Origin: CAYSCX01 sp964429575
GTDB lineage: Bacteria; Desulfobacterota; Binatia; Binatales; Binataceae
Reading direction: 5' to 3'
NCBI GenBank assembly: GCA_964429575.1
Contig: CAYSCX010000037.1
Location: 1 to 21,554, forward strand
Length of the DNA: 21,554 nucleotides
Shown: one piece after another, positions 12,552 to 19,711 of the stretch
How the letters are laid out: each line of letters opens with the position of its first letter
How positions within the stretch are numbered: the first letter of the stretch is position 1
Translations under genes and position numbers: made by a program
Notes under the pieces: model-generated
Seen by the model: the letters and a program-made list of their open reading frames with translations, nothing else
The model's database searches: none
Told to the model about the DNA's origin: nothing

Positions 12552-13571
12552 ATGGCACTCGAACGCGAAAAACATATGGCGCAGCGCGCGCTGCTTGCTC
12601 TTACCGAGGCGCAGTTGCTCGAGCTGTACCGCCACATGGTCCTCATCCGTCAGTTCGAGGAGAAGACCGCGGAGATGTACGCGCGCGGCAAAATTACCGG
12701 CTTCTGCCACCTGTACGCGGGCGAAGAGGCGGTCGCGGTCGGCGCCATCTATGCCCTCAACGACAAGGATTACGTGGTCTCGACTTACCGCGAGCACGGC
12801 CATTGCCTCGCCAAGGGCGCGCCGCCGCGCGTGGTGATGGCGGAGTTATTCGGCAAAGCGGCCGGCATCTCGCACGGCTTCGGCGGCTCGATGCATCTGT
12901 TCGACCCCGAGCTGCGCTTCATGGGCGGCTATGCGATCGTCGGCGGCGGGCTCCCGCTCGCGGCGGGCCTCGCGCTCTCCGTCGCGATGAAAGAAGAACC
13001 AACCGTCGTCTGCTGCTTCTTCGGCGACGGCGCGTTGCCGCAGGGCGCGTTCCACGAGTCGCTCAACATCGCATCGCTGTGGAAGCTGCCGGTCGTTTTC
13101 ATTTGCGAAAATAATTTCTACGGCATGGGCACGCTCGTGCAGAACGCGATCTGCCAGGAAGAGCTCTACCGTTTCGCGCAGCCCTACAAGATGCCCGGCG
13201 TGCGCGTGGACGGCATGGACGTGCTCGACGTGTACACCGCCGTGACCGAGGCTGCCGCGCGCGCCCGCGAGGGCGACGGCCCATCGCTCATCGAGGCGGT
13301 CACCTACCGCTTCCGCGGCCATTCGATGTCCGACCCGGCCGAGTACCGCTCCAAGCGCGAGGAGCGCATCTGGCAGGAGCGCGATCCGATCAAGACGTTT
13401 CGCCGCCGCATGCTCGCCGACGAGCGCGTCGATGAGAAGCGCCTCGATGAGATCGACAAGGAAGTTGCAGCGGTCATTGCAGATGCGGTGAAGTTCGCAG
13501 ACGAAAGCCCGCCGCCATCGCTCGAGGAGCTCGGCAAGTTCGTGTACGCGGAGCCCAACTCCACCCGCTAG
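12552..13571 (+). CDS. pdhA: Pyruvate dehydrogenase E1 component, alpha subunit
   Basis: 339 residues, a usual length for E1-alpha of the alpha2beta2 type. The thiamine-diphosphate motif runs from GDG (158-160) to NN (187-188). Other family marks are RHMVLIRQFEEK (27-38), YAGEEAVAVG (55-64), STYREHGH (77-84), SHGFGGSMHLF (107-117), GGGLPLAAG (131-139) and the phosphorylation-loop-like RGHSMSDPAEYR (about 253-264). With the beta subunit it decarboxylates pyruvate and passes the acetyl group to the lipoyl arm of E2. Branched-chain E1 is the main alternative, but the sequence and the LipA/LipB context fit pyruvate best. The stop codon TAG is also the first three bases of the repeat element that follows. 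Confidence 0.93.
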   Translation: MALEREKHMAQRALLALTEAQLLELYRHMVLIRQFEEKTAEMYARGKITGFCHLYAGEEAVAVGAIYALNDKDYVVSTYREHGHCLAKGAPPRVVMAELFGKAAGISHGFGGSMHLFDPELRFMGGYAIVGGGLPLAAGLALSVAMKEEPTVVCCFFGDGALPQGAFHESLNIASLWKLPVVFICENNFYGMGTLVQNAICQEELYRFAQPYKMPGVRVDGMDVLDVYTAVTEAAARAREGDGPSLIEAVTYRFRGHSMSDPAEYRSKREERIWQERDPIKTFRRRMLADERVDEKRLDEIDKEVAAVIADAVKFADESPPPSLEELGKFVYAEPNSTR

Positions 13572-13725
13572 CAGGGTGTTGAGAACATGAGCGTGCCCCA
13601 CAAAGCGGATTCCATGGTTCTCGACACCCTGCCTATTAGTTGGCTTCCTTCCTTAGCTTCTCCCCCTTTGGGGGAGACGAGAGAGAGGGAGCAAGCTGCG
13701 AAGCATTGCTTCGCAGCCTGCTAGC
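13567..13725 (+). repeat. Three-hairpin palindromic element, copy A (MITE-like), pdhA-pdhB spacer
   Basis: The element is bounded by a perfect 9-bp terminal inverted repeat, GCTAGCAGG (13567-13575) and CCTGCTAGC (13717-13725). Inside, hairpin 1 pairs 13571-13589 with 13613-13632 with only a one-base bulge and one G-U pair. Hairpin 2 is TCTCCCCC (13659-13666) with GGGGGAGA (13670-13677). Hairpin 3 pairs 13695-13704 with 13708-13717, a perfect 10 bp. The same layout recurs at 16253-16411. There is no room for a transposase, so it would be non-autonomous. It fills nearly the whole spacer. Confidence 0.8.
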
Positions 13726-13728
13726 GCC

Positions 13729-14703
13729 ATGGCCCAGATCAGCTATCGCGATGCGCTCAACCAGGCCCTCCGCGAGGAGATGGACCGCGACGAGCGCGTG
13801 TTCATCATGGGTGAGGAGGTCGGCTACTTCGGCGGCGCGTTCAAAGTCACCGAGGGACTCCTCGCCGCGTACGGCGAAAAGCGCGTGCGCGACACCCCGA
13901 TTTCAGAACTAACCATCGTCGGCTCCGGAATCGGCGCGGCAATGGGCGGACTCCGTCCGGTCGTCGAGTTGATGACCATCAACTTCGCTCTCCTGGCGAT
14001 GGATCAGATCGTCAATCACGCCGCCAAGATTCGATTCATGTTTGGCGGCCGCGCAAAAGTGCCGCTCGTCATCCGCGCGCCGCAAGGTGGCGGCCACCAG
14101 CTTGGCGCGCAACACAGCCAGAGTCTCGAGGCGTACTTCCTGCACTGCCCCGGCCTTCGCGTCGTAATTCCCGCAACGCCCGCCGATGCCAAGGGGCTGC
14201 TCAAGACCGCGATCCGCCAGGACGACCCTGTGATTTTTCTCGAACACGAGTCGCTCTACGGCATCAAGGGCGAAGTGCCCGACGGACCCGAACACCTCGT
14301 GCCGTTCGGACTCGCCAACGTGGTTCGACCCGGCGCCGACGTAACGATCATTTCGTACTCTAAGTGCGTGTACGATTCGCTCAAGGCCGCCGATGCGCTC
14401 GAGGAAGCCGGCATCGACGCCGAAGTCATCGACCTGCGTACGCTGAACCCGCTCGACCTCACCACCGTGCTCGAGTCGGTCCGCAAGACCACCCGTGCGG
14501 TCGTGGTGTATGAGGGCTGGCGCACCGGCGGCGCAGGCGCCGAGATTGCCGCGCGCATCTATGAGGCGGCCTTCGATCATCTCGATGCGCCCGTCGAGCG
14601 CGTCGCGAGCCGCGATTCGCCGATGCCGTACAATGCCAGGCTCGAACGTGCGACGCTGCCGAGCGTGGAGGATATCATCAAGGCCGCGGAACGAATTACC
14701 TGA
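13729..14703 (+). CDS. pdhB: Pyruvate dehydrogenase E1 component, beta subunit
   Basis: 324 residues, full length for E1-beta. Marks are ISYRDALNQALREEM (4-18), GEEVGYFGGAFKVTEGL (28-44) with the catalytic-site glutamate, RVRDTPISEL (52-61), GLRPVVELMTINFALLAMDQIVNHAAK (74-100), the potassium-site region and PQGGGHQLGAQHSQSLEAYF (118-137), and the C-terminal transketolase domain with DLRTLNPLD (about 240-248) and SRDSPMPYNARLE. It forms the active site with E1-alpha. The start ATG lies 3 nt after the end of repeat copy A and has no Shine-Dalgarno sequence, because hairpin 3 occupies that position. Confidence 0.94.
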   Translation: MAQISYRDALNQALREEMDRDERVFIMGEEVGYFGGAFKVTEGLLAAYGEKRVRDTPISELTIVGSGIGAAMGGLRPVVELMTINFALLAMDQIVNHAAKIRFMFGGRAKVPLVIRAPQGGGHQLGAQHSQSLEAYFLHCPGLRVVIPATPADAKGLLKTAIRQDDPVIFLEHESLYGIKGEVPDGPEHLVPFGLANVVRPGADVTIISYSKCVYDSLKAADALEEAGIDAEVIDLRTLNPLDLTTVLESVRKTTRAVVVYEGWRTGGAGAEIAARIYEAAFDHLDAPVERVASRDSPMPYNARLERATLPSVEDIIKAAERIT

Positions 14704-14795
14704 GCGAGTGTTGAGAAACATGGTCAAAGATTGAAACACCGGTTCCCCTTCCCTTTAGGGAAGGGGTCAGGGGTTAGGTAATCGGTTACACAGAG
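14704..14795 (+). repeat. Degenerate palindromic repeat in the pdhB-pdhC spacer (copy B)
   Basis: Starting next to the TGA stop, GAGTGTTGAGAAACATGG resembles the left arm of copies A and C. It is followed by CCCCTTCCCT (14745-14754) and AGGGAAGGGG (14757-14766), a perfect 10-bp hairpin, and a G-rich tail. Hairpin 3 and the CCTGCTAGC right end are missing, so this is a partial or chimeric relative. The remaining 26 nt before pdhC show nothing notable. Confidence 0.55.
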
Positions 14796-14821
14796 CACTT
14801 CGTACCGGGTCAGCGACGACA

Positions 14822-16255
14822 ATGAGCACCGAAATCGTGATGCCTAAGCTCTCCGACACCATGGAAGATGGCAAGATCCTTCGATGGTTCAAACGCCCCG
14901 GCGACAGCATCCGCCGGGGCGAGGCGATCGCCGAGGTCGAAACCGACAAGGCGGACATGGTGCTCGAGGCGTTCGATGACGGCGTACTCGATGAGATCCA
15001 TCTCAAGGAAGGCGAAAGCGCCCCAGTCGGCGCGGTGATCGCGACGATGCGCTCGGCGGGTGCCGCCGCGACCGTCTCCGAACCGGTCCAATCCGACGAC
15101 GGCGCTGCCCAGGATTCCGGAGCCGCCCAAAAGCCGGTGCTGCGGGCGGTCGAGAAGCAAGACAAACCGCAGCCGCGGACTTCGCGCCGGCGCGCGCGCG
15201 GGGAACCCAAGCCGCTTCATGAGCCCATGGTGCTCCGGCCCGACTTCGACGACCAGGAAATCGCGCCCGAGTTTCATCCCGCGATGAGCGCACATCCGTC
15301 GGCCACCCCGACCGCGATTCCAATGCCGCCCTCGCGCGCGCTGGTGCGCGAGGCGCGTGCGCTTGAGCCCACCGAGCACCGGGAGGACGAGGGAGGCAAG
15401 CTGCGCGCCTCTCCACTCGCTCGGCGCGCCGCCGAGGAGGCCGGCGTCGATATCCGCGCCGTCCGCGGCACCGGCCCCGACGGCCGCATCACCAAGCGCG
15501 ACATCGACAACTATCTGCGCGAGCAGCAGATGTTCCGCTTCCGCAGGCTCATCTCGCCGCGCGACGCCGAGCCCGGCTCCCGCATCGAGTTGTCGCGCAT
15601 GCGCAAGACCATCGCGCAGCGCATGGCGCTCTCCAAGCAGACCACGCCCCACTTCTACGTCACGATGGAAGTGGACATGGACGAGGCGGTCAAACTCAAA
15701 AGCTCGCTCGAAACCGCGGAAATTTTCGACGAGGACATCACCTACAACGACATCATAGTAAAGGCGGCCGCGCTCGCCCTCACCCGTTTTCCGCGCATCA
15801 ATGCCAGTTACGAGGACGGCTTCATCCAGACCCATCCGCACATCAACATTGGCGTCGCCGTCGCGGTCGAGGATGGCCTCATCCTGCCCGTCATCAAAGA
15901 GTGCGAACGCCTTTCGCTACCGGAAATCTCGCGCGTCGCGCACAAGCTGGTCGGCAAGGCGAACCGCGGTGCCTATACCGCCGATGAGATGTCCGGCGCG
16001 ACTTTCACGATTTCAAACATGGGCATGCTCGGCATCGAGCATTTCGCCGCGGTGATCGTGCCGCCGCAGGCGGCGATTCTCGCGGTCAGCTCGATCAAGG
16101 AGCGCCCGGTCGTCCGCAACAGCCAGATCACGATCGGCAAGACGATGATGATCACGGTCTCGTGCGACCATCGCATCGTTGACGGCGTCGTCGCGGGCCG
16201 CTTCCTCCAGGAACTCAAGCGCTTCCTGGAAAACCCCGCCAGCCTGCTCGTGTAG
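14822..16255 (+). CDS. pdhC: Dihydrolipoamide acetyltransferase (PDH E2)
   Basis: 477 residues in the order lipoyl domain, linker, subunit-binding domain, linker, catalytic domain. The single lipoyl domain (1-77) has the target lysine in VETDKADM (about K43). A long polar, proline- and arginine-rich linker (about 78-195) leads to the E1/E3-binding domain (about 197-232: SPLARRAAEEAGVDI, RGTGPDGRITKRDI). The acyltransferase domain (about 250-477) ends in SCDHRIVDGVVAGRFL, which carries the catalytic histidine and aspartate. E2 forms the core of the complex and moves the acetyl group to coenzyme A. Its lysine would be lipoylated by the LipB and LipA encoded downstream. The linker is more charged than the usual Ala-Pro type. 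The TAG stop is the first three bases of repeat copy C. Confidence 0.94.
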   Translation: MSTEIVMPKLSDTMEDGKILRWFKRPGDSIRRGEAIAEVETDKADMVLEAFDDGVLDEIHLKEGESAPVGAVIATMRSAGAAATVSEPVQSDDGAAQDSGAAQKPVLRAVEKQDKPQPRTSRRRARGEPKPLHEPMVLRPDFDDQEIAPEFHPAMSAHPSATPTAIPMPPSRALVREARALEPTEHREDEGGKLRASPLARRAAEEAGVDIRAVRGTGPDGRITKRDIDNYLREQQMFRFRRLISPRDAEPGSRIELSRMRKTIAQRMALSKQTTPHFYVTMEVDMDEAVKLKSSLETAEIFDEDITYNDIIVKAAALALTRFPRINASYEDGFIQTHPHINIGVAVAVEDGLILPVIKECERLSLPEISRVAHKLVGKANRGAYTADEMSGATFTISNMGMLGIEHFAAVIVPPQAAILAVSSIKERPVVRNSQITIGKTMMITVSCDHRIVDGVVAGRFLQELKRFLENPASLLV

Positions 16256-16411
16256 CAGGGTATTGAGAAATGCTTTGAGTTTCCCAATGGCATCGAACGC
16301 GCTCTCAACACCCTGCGTGAAAACTGGCTGCCTTCATTATCTTCTCCCCCTGCGGGGGAGACGCGAGAGAGGGAGCAGGCGGTTGAAAATGCCTTTTTCA
16401 ACAGCCTGCTA
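16253..16411 (+). repeat. Three-hairpin palindromic element, copy C, pdhC-lpdA spacer
   Basis: The ends are TAGCAGG (16253-16259) and CCTGCTA (16405-16411). Hairpin 1 pairs 16255-16269 with 16302-16316 with few mismatches. Hairpin 2 is TCTCCCCC (16343-16350) with GGGGGAGA (16354-16361), the same stem as copy A. Hairpin 3 pairs 16378-16389 with 16395-16406. Between hairpins 2 and 3 both copies share GCGAGAGAGGGAGCA or a near match. Length (159 bp) and order equal copy A, so the two are members of one family. Confidence 0.8.
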
Positions 16412-16467
16412 GCAGCCTGATGCGAACCCCGCGAAATCCCAACCTGGTTCAGTTGCAAGCTTGAATC

Positions 16468-16511
16468 TGTCATTCAGAGCGCAGTCTGCGGAGCGAAGAA
16501 TCCCGACGAAG
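16468..16511 (+). repeat. Second dispersed-repeat-like stretch before lpdA
   Basis: The stretch opens TGTCATTCAGAGCGCAG and continues to GGAGCGAAGAATCCCGACGA. It resembles, from memory, a TGTCATTC(T/C)GAGCG...GAAGAATC repeat common in intergenic DNA of many bacteria. Only one copy is present here, so the repeat call rests on recollection. The remainder of the 288-nt spacer (16412-16467, 16512-16543) shows no gene, apart from the lpdA ribosome site near 16532. Confidence 0.4.
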
Positions 16512-16543
16512 AAGCTGCCCTTCGCCGCAGTGAGGACTCCACC

Positions 16544-17956
16544 TTGGCCAATACTCGATACGACCTGCTGGTAATCGGCTCCGGCCCCGGCGGCTACGTC
16601 GCCGCAATCCGCGCGAGCCAGCTCAAAATGAAAGTCGCCGTGGTCGAGCGCGACCGCCTCGGCGGCGTCTGCCTCAATTGGGGCTGCATTCCTTCCAAAG
16701 CGCTGCTCAACTCTGCCGAAACCATGGAAACGATTCGTGGTGCGGAAAAGGAGCACGGCATCGCGGTCGGCGAGGTCCGCGTCGATTTCAAACGGGTCAT
16801 CGCGCGCTCGCGCGAAACCGCCGATCGCTTCTCAAAGGGGATCGGATTCCTGTTCAAGAAAAACAAGATCGATGCCTACGAGGCGCATGCGGTGCTCGCC
16901 GGTCCCAACACCGTCGCGCTCGAAAAAGCGCCCGACAAGCCGGACCCATCCGCAACTCGCATCGACGCGGATCGAATCCTCCTCGCCACCGGCTCCGCCG
17001 AAAAATTGCTCCCGGGCATGCAGCTTGGCGACGGCGTCATGACCAGCAAAGAAGCGCTGGTGTGCGACCGCCTGCCCAAAGACGTCGTGATCATCGGCGC
17101 CGGCGCCATCGGCTGCGAGTTCGCATACTTCTACCAGGCGTTCGGCGCAAAAGTGACCGTGGTCGAACTGCTCCCGCAGATGTTGCCGGGCATCGACAAG
17201 GATGTCGCCGAAGAGCTGCGGCGCGCCTTCAACAAGCGCGGCGTCACCGCACTGCTGGGCCACGGATTCAAATCGCTCAAGCGAAACGGCGATCGTTGGT
17301 CGGTGGTTGTCGAGGCCGGCGGCGCTGAAAAAACGCTCGACGCCGATGCGGTGCTGGTCGCGGTCGGCCGCGGACCACTCAGCGCGAGCATCGGGCTCGA
17401 CCAGGCGGGCGTGGAACTGGAACCCGGCGGCTTCGTGAAAACCGACGACGCGTTCCGCACCACCTGCCCCAGCATCTACGCGATCGGCGACGTGCTTCGC
17501 CCTCCCCTGCTGGCGCACAAGGCGTCCGCTGAAGGCGTCGCCGCGGTCGAAATCATGGCGGGGGCGCGCGAGCCCGGTTTCGACCTCACATCGGTGCCCG
17601 CCTGCATCTACTGCGAGCCCGAGGTCGCCACCGTCGGACTGAGCGAAGCCGAGGCGCAGGAGCGCGGCATCGAAGTGAAAGTCGGCAAGATTCCGTTTCG
17701 CGTGAACGGCAAGGCGGTCGGCGCGGGACATCCCGAGGGTTTCGTCAAACTCGTCGCGAGCAAGCAGTACGGTGAAGTCATCGGCTGCCAGATCATCGGC
17801 CATCACGCCACCGACCTCATCTCGGAAGTCGTGCTCGGAAAAAACCTCGAAGCGACCACGGCCGAGTTCGGCCGCGCCGTCCATCCGCATCCGACGCTCT
17901 CCGAAGTCGTAATGGAGGCGGCCCTTGCGGCAGAGGGCGAGGCGATCAATGTCTGA
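16544..17956 (+). CDS. lpdA: Dihydrolipoamide dehydrogenase (PDH E3)
   Basis: 470 residues, the usual length. A TTG start at 16544 is supported by a GAGGA site (16532-16536) 7 nt upstream, and the family N-terminus (YDLLVIGSGPGGYVAAIRA) follows at once. FAD-binding GSGPGG is at 12-17, the redox disulfide CLNWGC at 43-48, NAD-binding GAGAIGCEFA near 183-192, the second FAD motif YAIGDV near 313-318, and the active-site HPHPTLSE at 447-454 with the catalytic His449-Glu454 pair. It reoxidises the lipoyl arm of E2 with NAD+. The gene overlaps lipB by 8 nt, in contrast to the long spacers before it. Confidence 0.96.
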   Translation: MANTRYDLLVIGSGPGGYVAAIRASQLKMKVAVVERDRLGGVCLNWGCIPSKALLNSAETMETIRGAEKEHGIAVGEVRVDFKRVIARSRETADRFSKGIGFLFKKNKIDAYEAHAVLAGPNTVALEKAPDKPDPSATRIDADRILLATGSAEKLLPGMQLGDGVMTSKEALVCDRLPKDVVIIGAGAIGCEFAYFYQAFGAKVTVVELLPQMLPGIDKDVAEELRRAFNKRGVTALLGHGFKSLKRNGDRWSVVVEAGGAEKTLDADAVLVAVGRGPLSASIGLDQAGVELEPGGFVKTDDAFRTTCPSIYAIGDVLRPPLLAHKASAEGVAAVEIMAGAREPGFDLTSVPACIYCEPEVATVGLSEAEAQERGIEVKVGKIPFRVNGKAVGAGHPEGFVKLVASKQYGEVIGCQIIGHHATDLISEVVLGKNLEATTAEFGRAVHPHPTLSEVVMEAALAAEGEAINV

Positions 17957-18668
17957 TCAGATGGACACGCCGCGCCGCCTGCACGTAGCTCAACTCGGTA
18001 CAGTCGCGTACCAACCCGCCCTCGCTCTTCAGCAGGCTCTCGTCGCGGCGCGCCTGCGCGATGAAATTCCGGACACGCTCCTGCTGCTCGAACATCCGCA
18101 CGTGTACACGCTCGGACGCGGCGCCGACGAGAGCTTCATCAAATCGCCGCGCCCCGGCGTTCCCGTGTTCCGCGTCTCGCGCGGCGGCCAAGTGACGTAC
18201 CACGGCCCGGGTCAATTGGTCGGCTACGCGATTCTCCGCCTTGACGCCGCCGAGCGCGACGTTCTCGCCTACCTCCGCCGCATCGAGCGCACGCTCATCG
18301 ACGCGCTCGCCGGCGTTGGCCTCGATGCGCGCCGCCGCGGCGGCTTCACCGGTGTGTGGGTCGGCGGCCGAAAAATTGCCTCGATCGGCGTCGGCATCCG
18401 CCGCTGGGTCACCTGCCACGGCTTCGCACTGAACGTCGCGACTGACCTCTCCTACTTCGACGCGATCGTTCCGTGCGGCATCGACGGCTGCGAAATGACC
18501 TCGCTCGCGCGTCTGGGCCGCGCCAACCTCGATGTTACTGCGTGCGCCGGTCTCGTCGCCGCAAACTTCGCGCGCGTGTTCGATCGCGACGACGTCGTCA
18601 ACGTATCGCCCGCGTCGCTCCTCAACTTTGTTGATCGCGACACGATTGCCGCCGAGGCCCCGCGATAG
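17949..18668 (+). CDS. lipB: Octanoyl-[acyl carrier protein]:protein N-octanoyltransferase
   Basis: 239 residues from the ATG at 17949; ATG 17961 is possible. LipB transfers octanoate from acyl carrier protein to the lipoyl-domain lysine. Family motifs are LLLLEHPHVYTLGRGA (about 44-59), RVSRGGQVTYHGPGQLVGY (about 75-93), GRKIASIGVG (about 139-148) with the active-site lysine, HGFALNV, and IVPCGIDG (about 168-175) with the catalytic cysteine. It starts inside the end of lpdA (8-nt overlap) and stops 2 nt before lipA, so the three are translated together. Its product makes the substrate for LipA on the E2 encoded upstream. Confidence 0.96.
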   Translation: MSDQMDTPRRLHVAQLGTVAYQPALALQQALVAARLRDEIPDTLLLLEHPHVYTLGRGADESFIKSPRPGVPVFRVSRGGQVTYHGPGQLVGYAILRLDAAERDVLAYLRRIERTLIDALAGVGLDARRRGGFTGVWVGGRKIASIGVGIRRWVTCHGFALNVATDLSYFDAIVPCGIDGCEMTSLARLGRANLDVTACAGLVAANFARVFDRDDVVNVSPASLLNFVDRDTIAAEAPR

Positions 18669-18670
18669 CC

Positions 18671-19528
18671 ATGGCTGAACGCCGTCATCCCGACTGGATC
18701 AAAGTGCGCGCGCCCGCGTCGCCCGAATACTTCCGCACCAAGTCGATCCTCGCCGGCCTCAAACTTCACACCGTCTGCCAGGAGGCGTGCTGCCCGAACA
18801 TCGGCGAATGTTTTTCCCATCGCACCGCCACCTTCATGCTCATGGGCGACGTTTGCACGCGCAACTGCCCCTACTGCGCCGTCGCGCACGGCAAGGTCCG
18901 CCCGCTCGACCCCGATGAGCCCCGGCGCATCGCCGACGCGGTCGCGAAGCTCGCTCTGAATCACGTCGTCGTCACGTCGGTAGATCGCGACGATCTCCCA
19001 GACGGCGGCGCCGCGCACTTCGCCGCGACCGCGCGCGCCATCAAGTCGATGCTGCCCGCAACGCGCGTCGAAGTGCTCGTGCCCGATTTCCAGGGTTCGT
19101 TCGAAAGCGTGGAGACCGTGGTCGCGTCACCAATCGAAGTCTACAACCACAACGTCGAGACCGTTCCGAGCCTCTACAAGACTGCGCGCCCCGGCGGACG
19201 TTACGACCGCTCTCTCGCGGTTCTCCGTCACGCGAAATCGACGGGCCGCGGCCGCAACCTCCTTACCAAGACCGGCATCATGTTGGGACTGGGCGAAGAA
19301 CGCGACGAACTCCTCGCCGTCCTGCGCGACCTCCGCGACGTCGAATGCGACATCCTTACGCTCGGCCAGTATCTCCGCCCCTCCAAGGATCACCTGCCCG
19401 TTGCGCGCTACGTGCCGCCCGGCGAGTTCGCTGAGCTACGCCGCGACGCGCTCGCGCTCGGCTTTCGCCACGTCGAGTCCGGCCCGCTGGTGCGCAGCTC
19501 CTACCACGCCTGGGAGCATGTGAACTGA
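18671..19528 (+). CDS. lipA: Lipoyl synthase (radical SAM)
   Basis: 285 residues. LipA inserts two sulfurs into the octanoyl group on E2 with two [4Fe-4S] clusters and S-adenosylmethionine. The auxiliary-cluster cysteines are in CQEACCPNIGEC (about 36-47), the radical SAM motif is CTRNCPYC (about 62-69), and the C-terminal GPLVRSSYHAWE carries the conserved serine ligand. Other blocks include VTSVDRDDLPDGGA, EVLVPDFQG, YNHNVETVPSLY and TKTGIMLGLGE, all typical. The ATG lies 2 nt after the lipB stop. It is the last gene of the PDH-lipoylation unit. Confidence 0.97.
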   Translation: MAERRHPDWIKVRAPASPEYFRTKSILAGLKLHTVCQEACCPNIGECFSHRTATFMLMGDVCTRNCPYCAVAHGKVRPLDPDEPRRIADAVAKLALNHVVVTSVDRDDLPDGGAAHFAATARAIKSMLPATRVEVLVPDFQGSFESVETVVASPIEVYNHNVETVPSLYKTARPGGRYDRSLAVLRHAKSTGRGRNLLTKTGIMLGLGEERDELLAVLRDLRDVECDILTLGQYLRPSKDHLPVARYVPPGEFAELRRDALALGFRHVESGPLVRSSYHAWEHVN

Positions 19529-19555
19529 CACGCCGACCCGTCCCCTCTTAATGTA

Positions 19556-19582
19556 CGGGCGCATCGCGATGCGCGGCGCCCG
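19556..19582 (+). terminator. Palindrome after lipA
   Basis: CGGGCGC (19556-19562) pairs with GCGCCCG (19576-19582), and GCGCATCGCGATGCGC (19559-19574) is an alternative perfect 16-bp palindrome in the same place. It lies 27 nt after the lipA stop in the convergent region. No T-run follows. It resembles the palindrome at 9679-9698, so it may be a member of a dispersed family used as a terminator. Confidence 0.45.
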
Positions 19583-19658
19583 ATTAGTCACCCTGATCGC
19601 AGTCTGCCTCCCCCCTTCTGTCATCCTGCGCCTGCTTCCACCTTCTCGCCTCAAACAA

Positions 19659-19690
19659 ACGCGCCGCGAAGCCGAAGCCTCGCGGCGCGT
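19659..19690 (-). terminator. Intrinsic terminator of the mla operon
   Basis: ACGCGCCGCGA (19659-19669) and TCGCGGCGCGT (19680-19690) form a perfect 11-bp stem with a 10-nt loop. On the - strand it is followed by TTGTTTGA (the complement of 19651-19658), giving a T-rich tail. It lies 21 nt after the mlaA stop, the expected place for a Rho-independent terminator. Confidence 0.75.
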
Positions 19691-19711
19691 CGACTTCCTA
19701 TTTCCTTCCGC

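Noticed and set aside
14810..15841. 343-codon - strand open frame opposite pdhC
   Set aside because: Antisense to a full E2 gene, no family features and no ribosome site; a product of high GC.
13567..16411. CRISPR array or insertion sequence in the PDH spacers
   Set aside because: Copies are kilobases apart with genes between, no regular spacers, and no transposase frame inside; a non-autonomous palindromic repeat fits better.
16832..17890. 352-codon - strand open frame opposite lpdA
   Set aside because: Antisense to a full E3 gene; histidine/arginine/aspartate-rich composition without domains.
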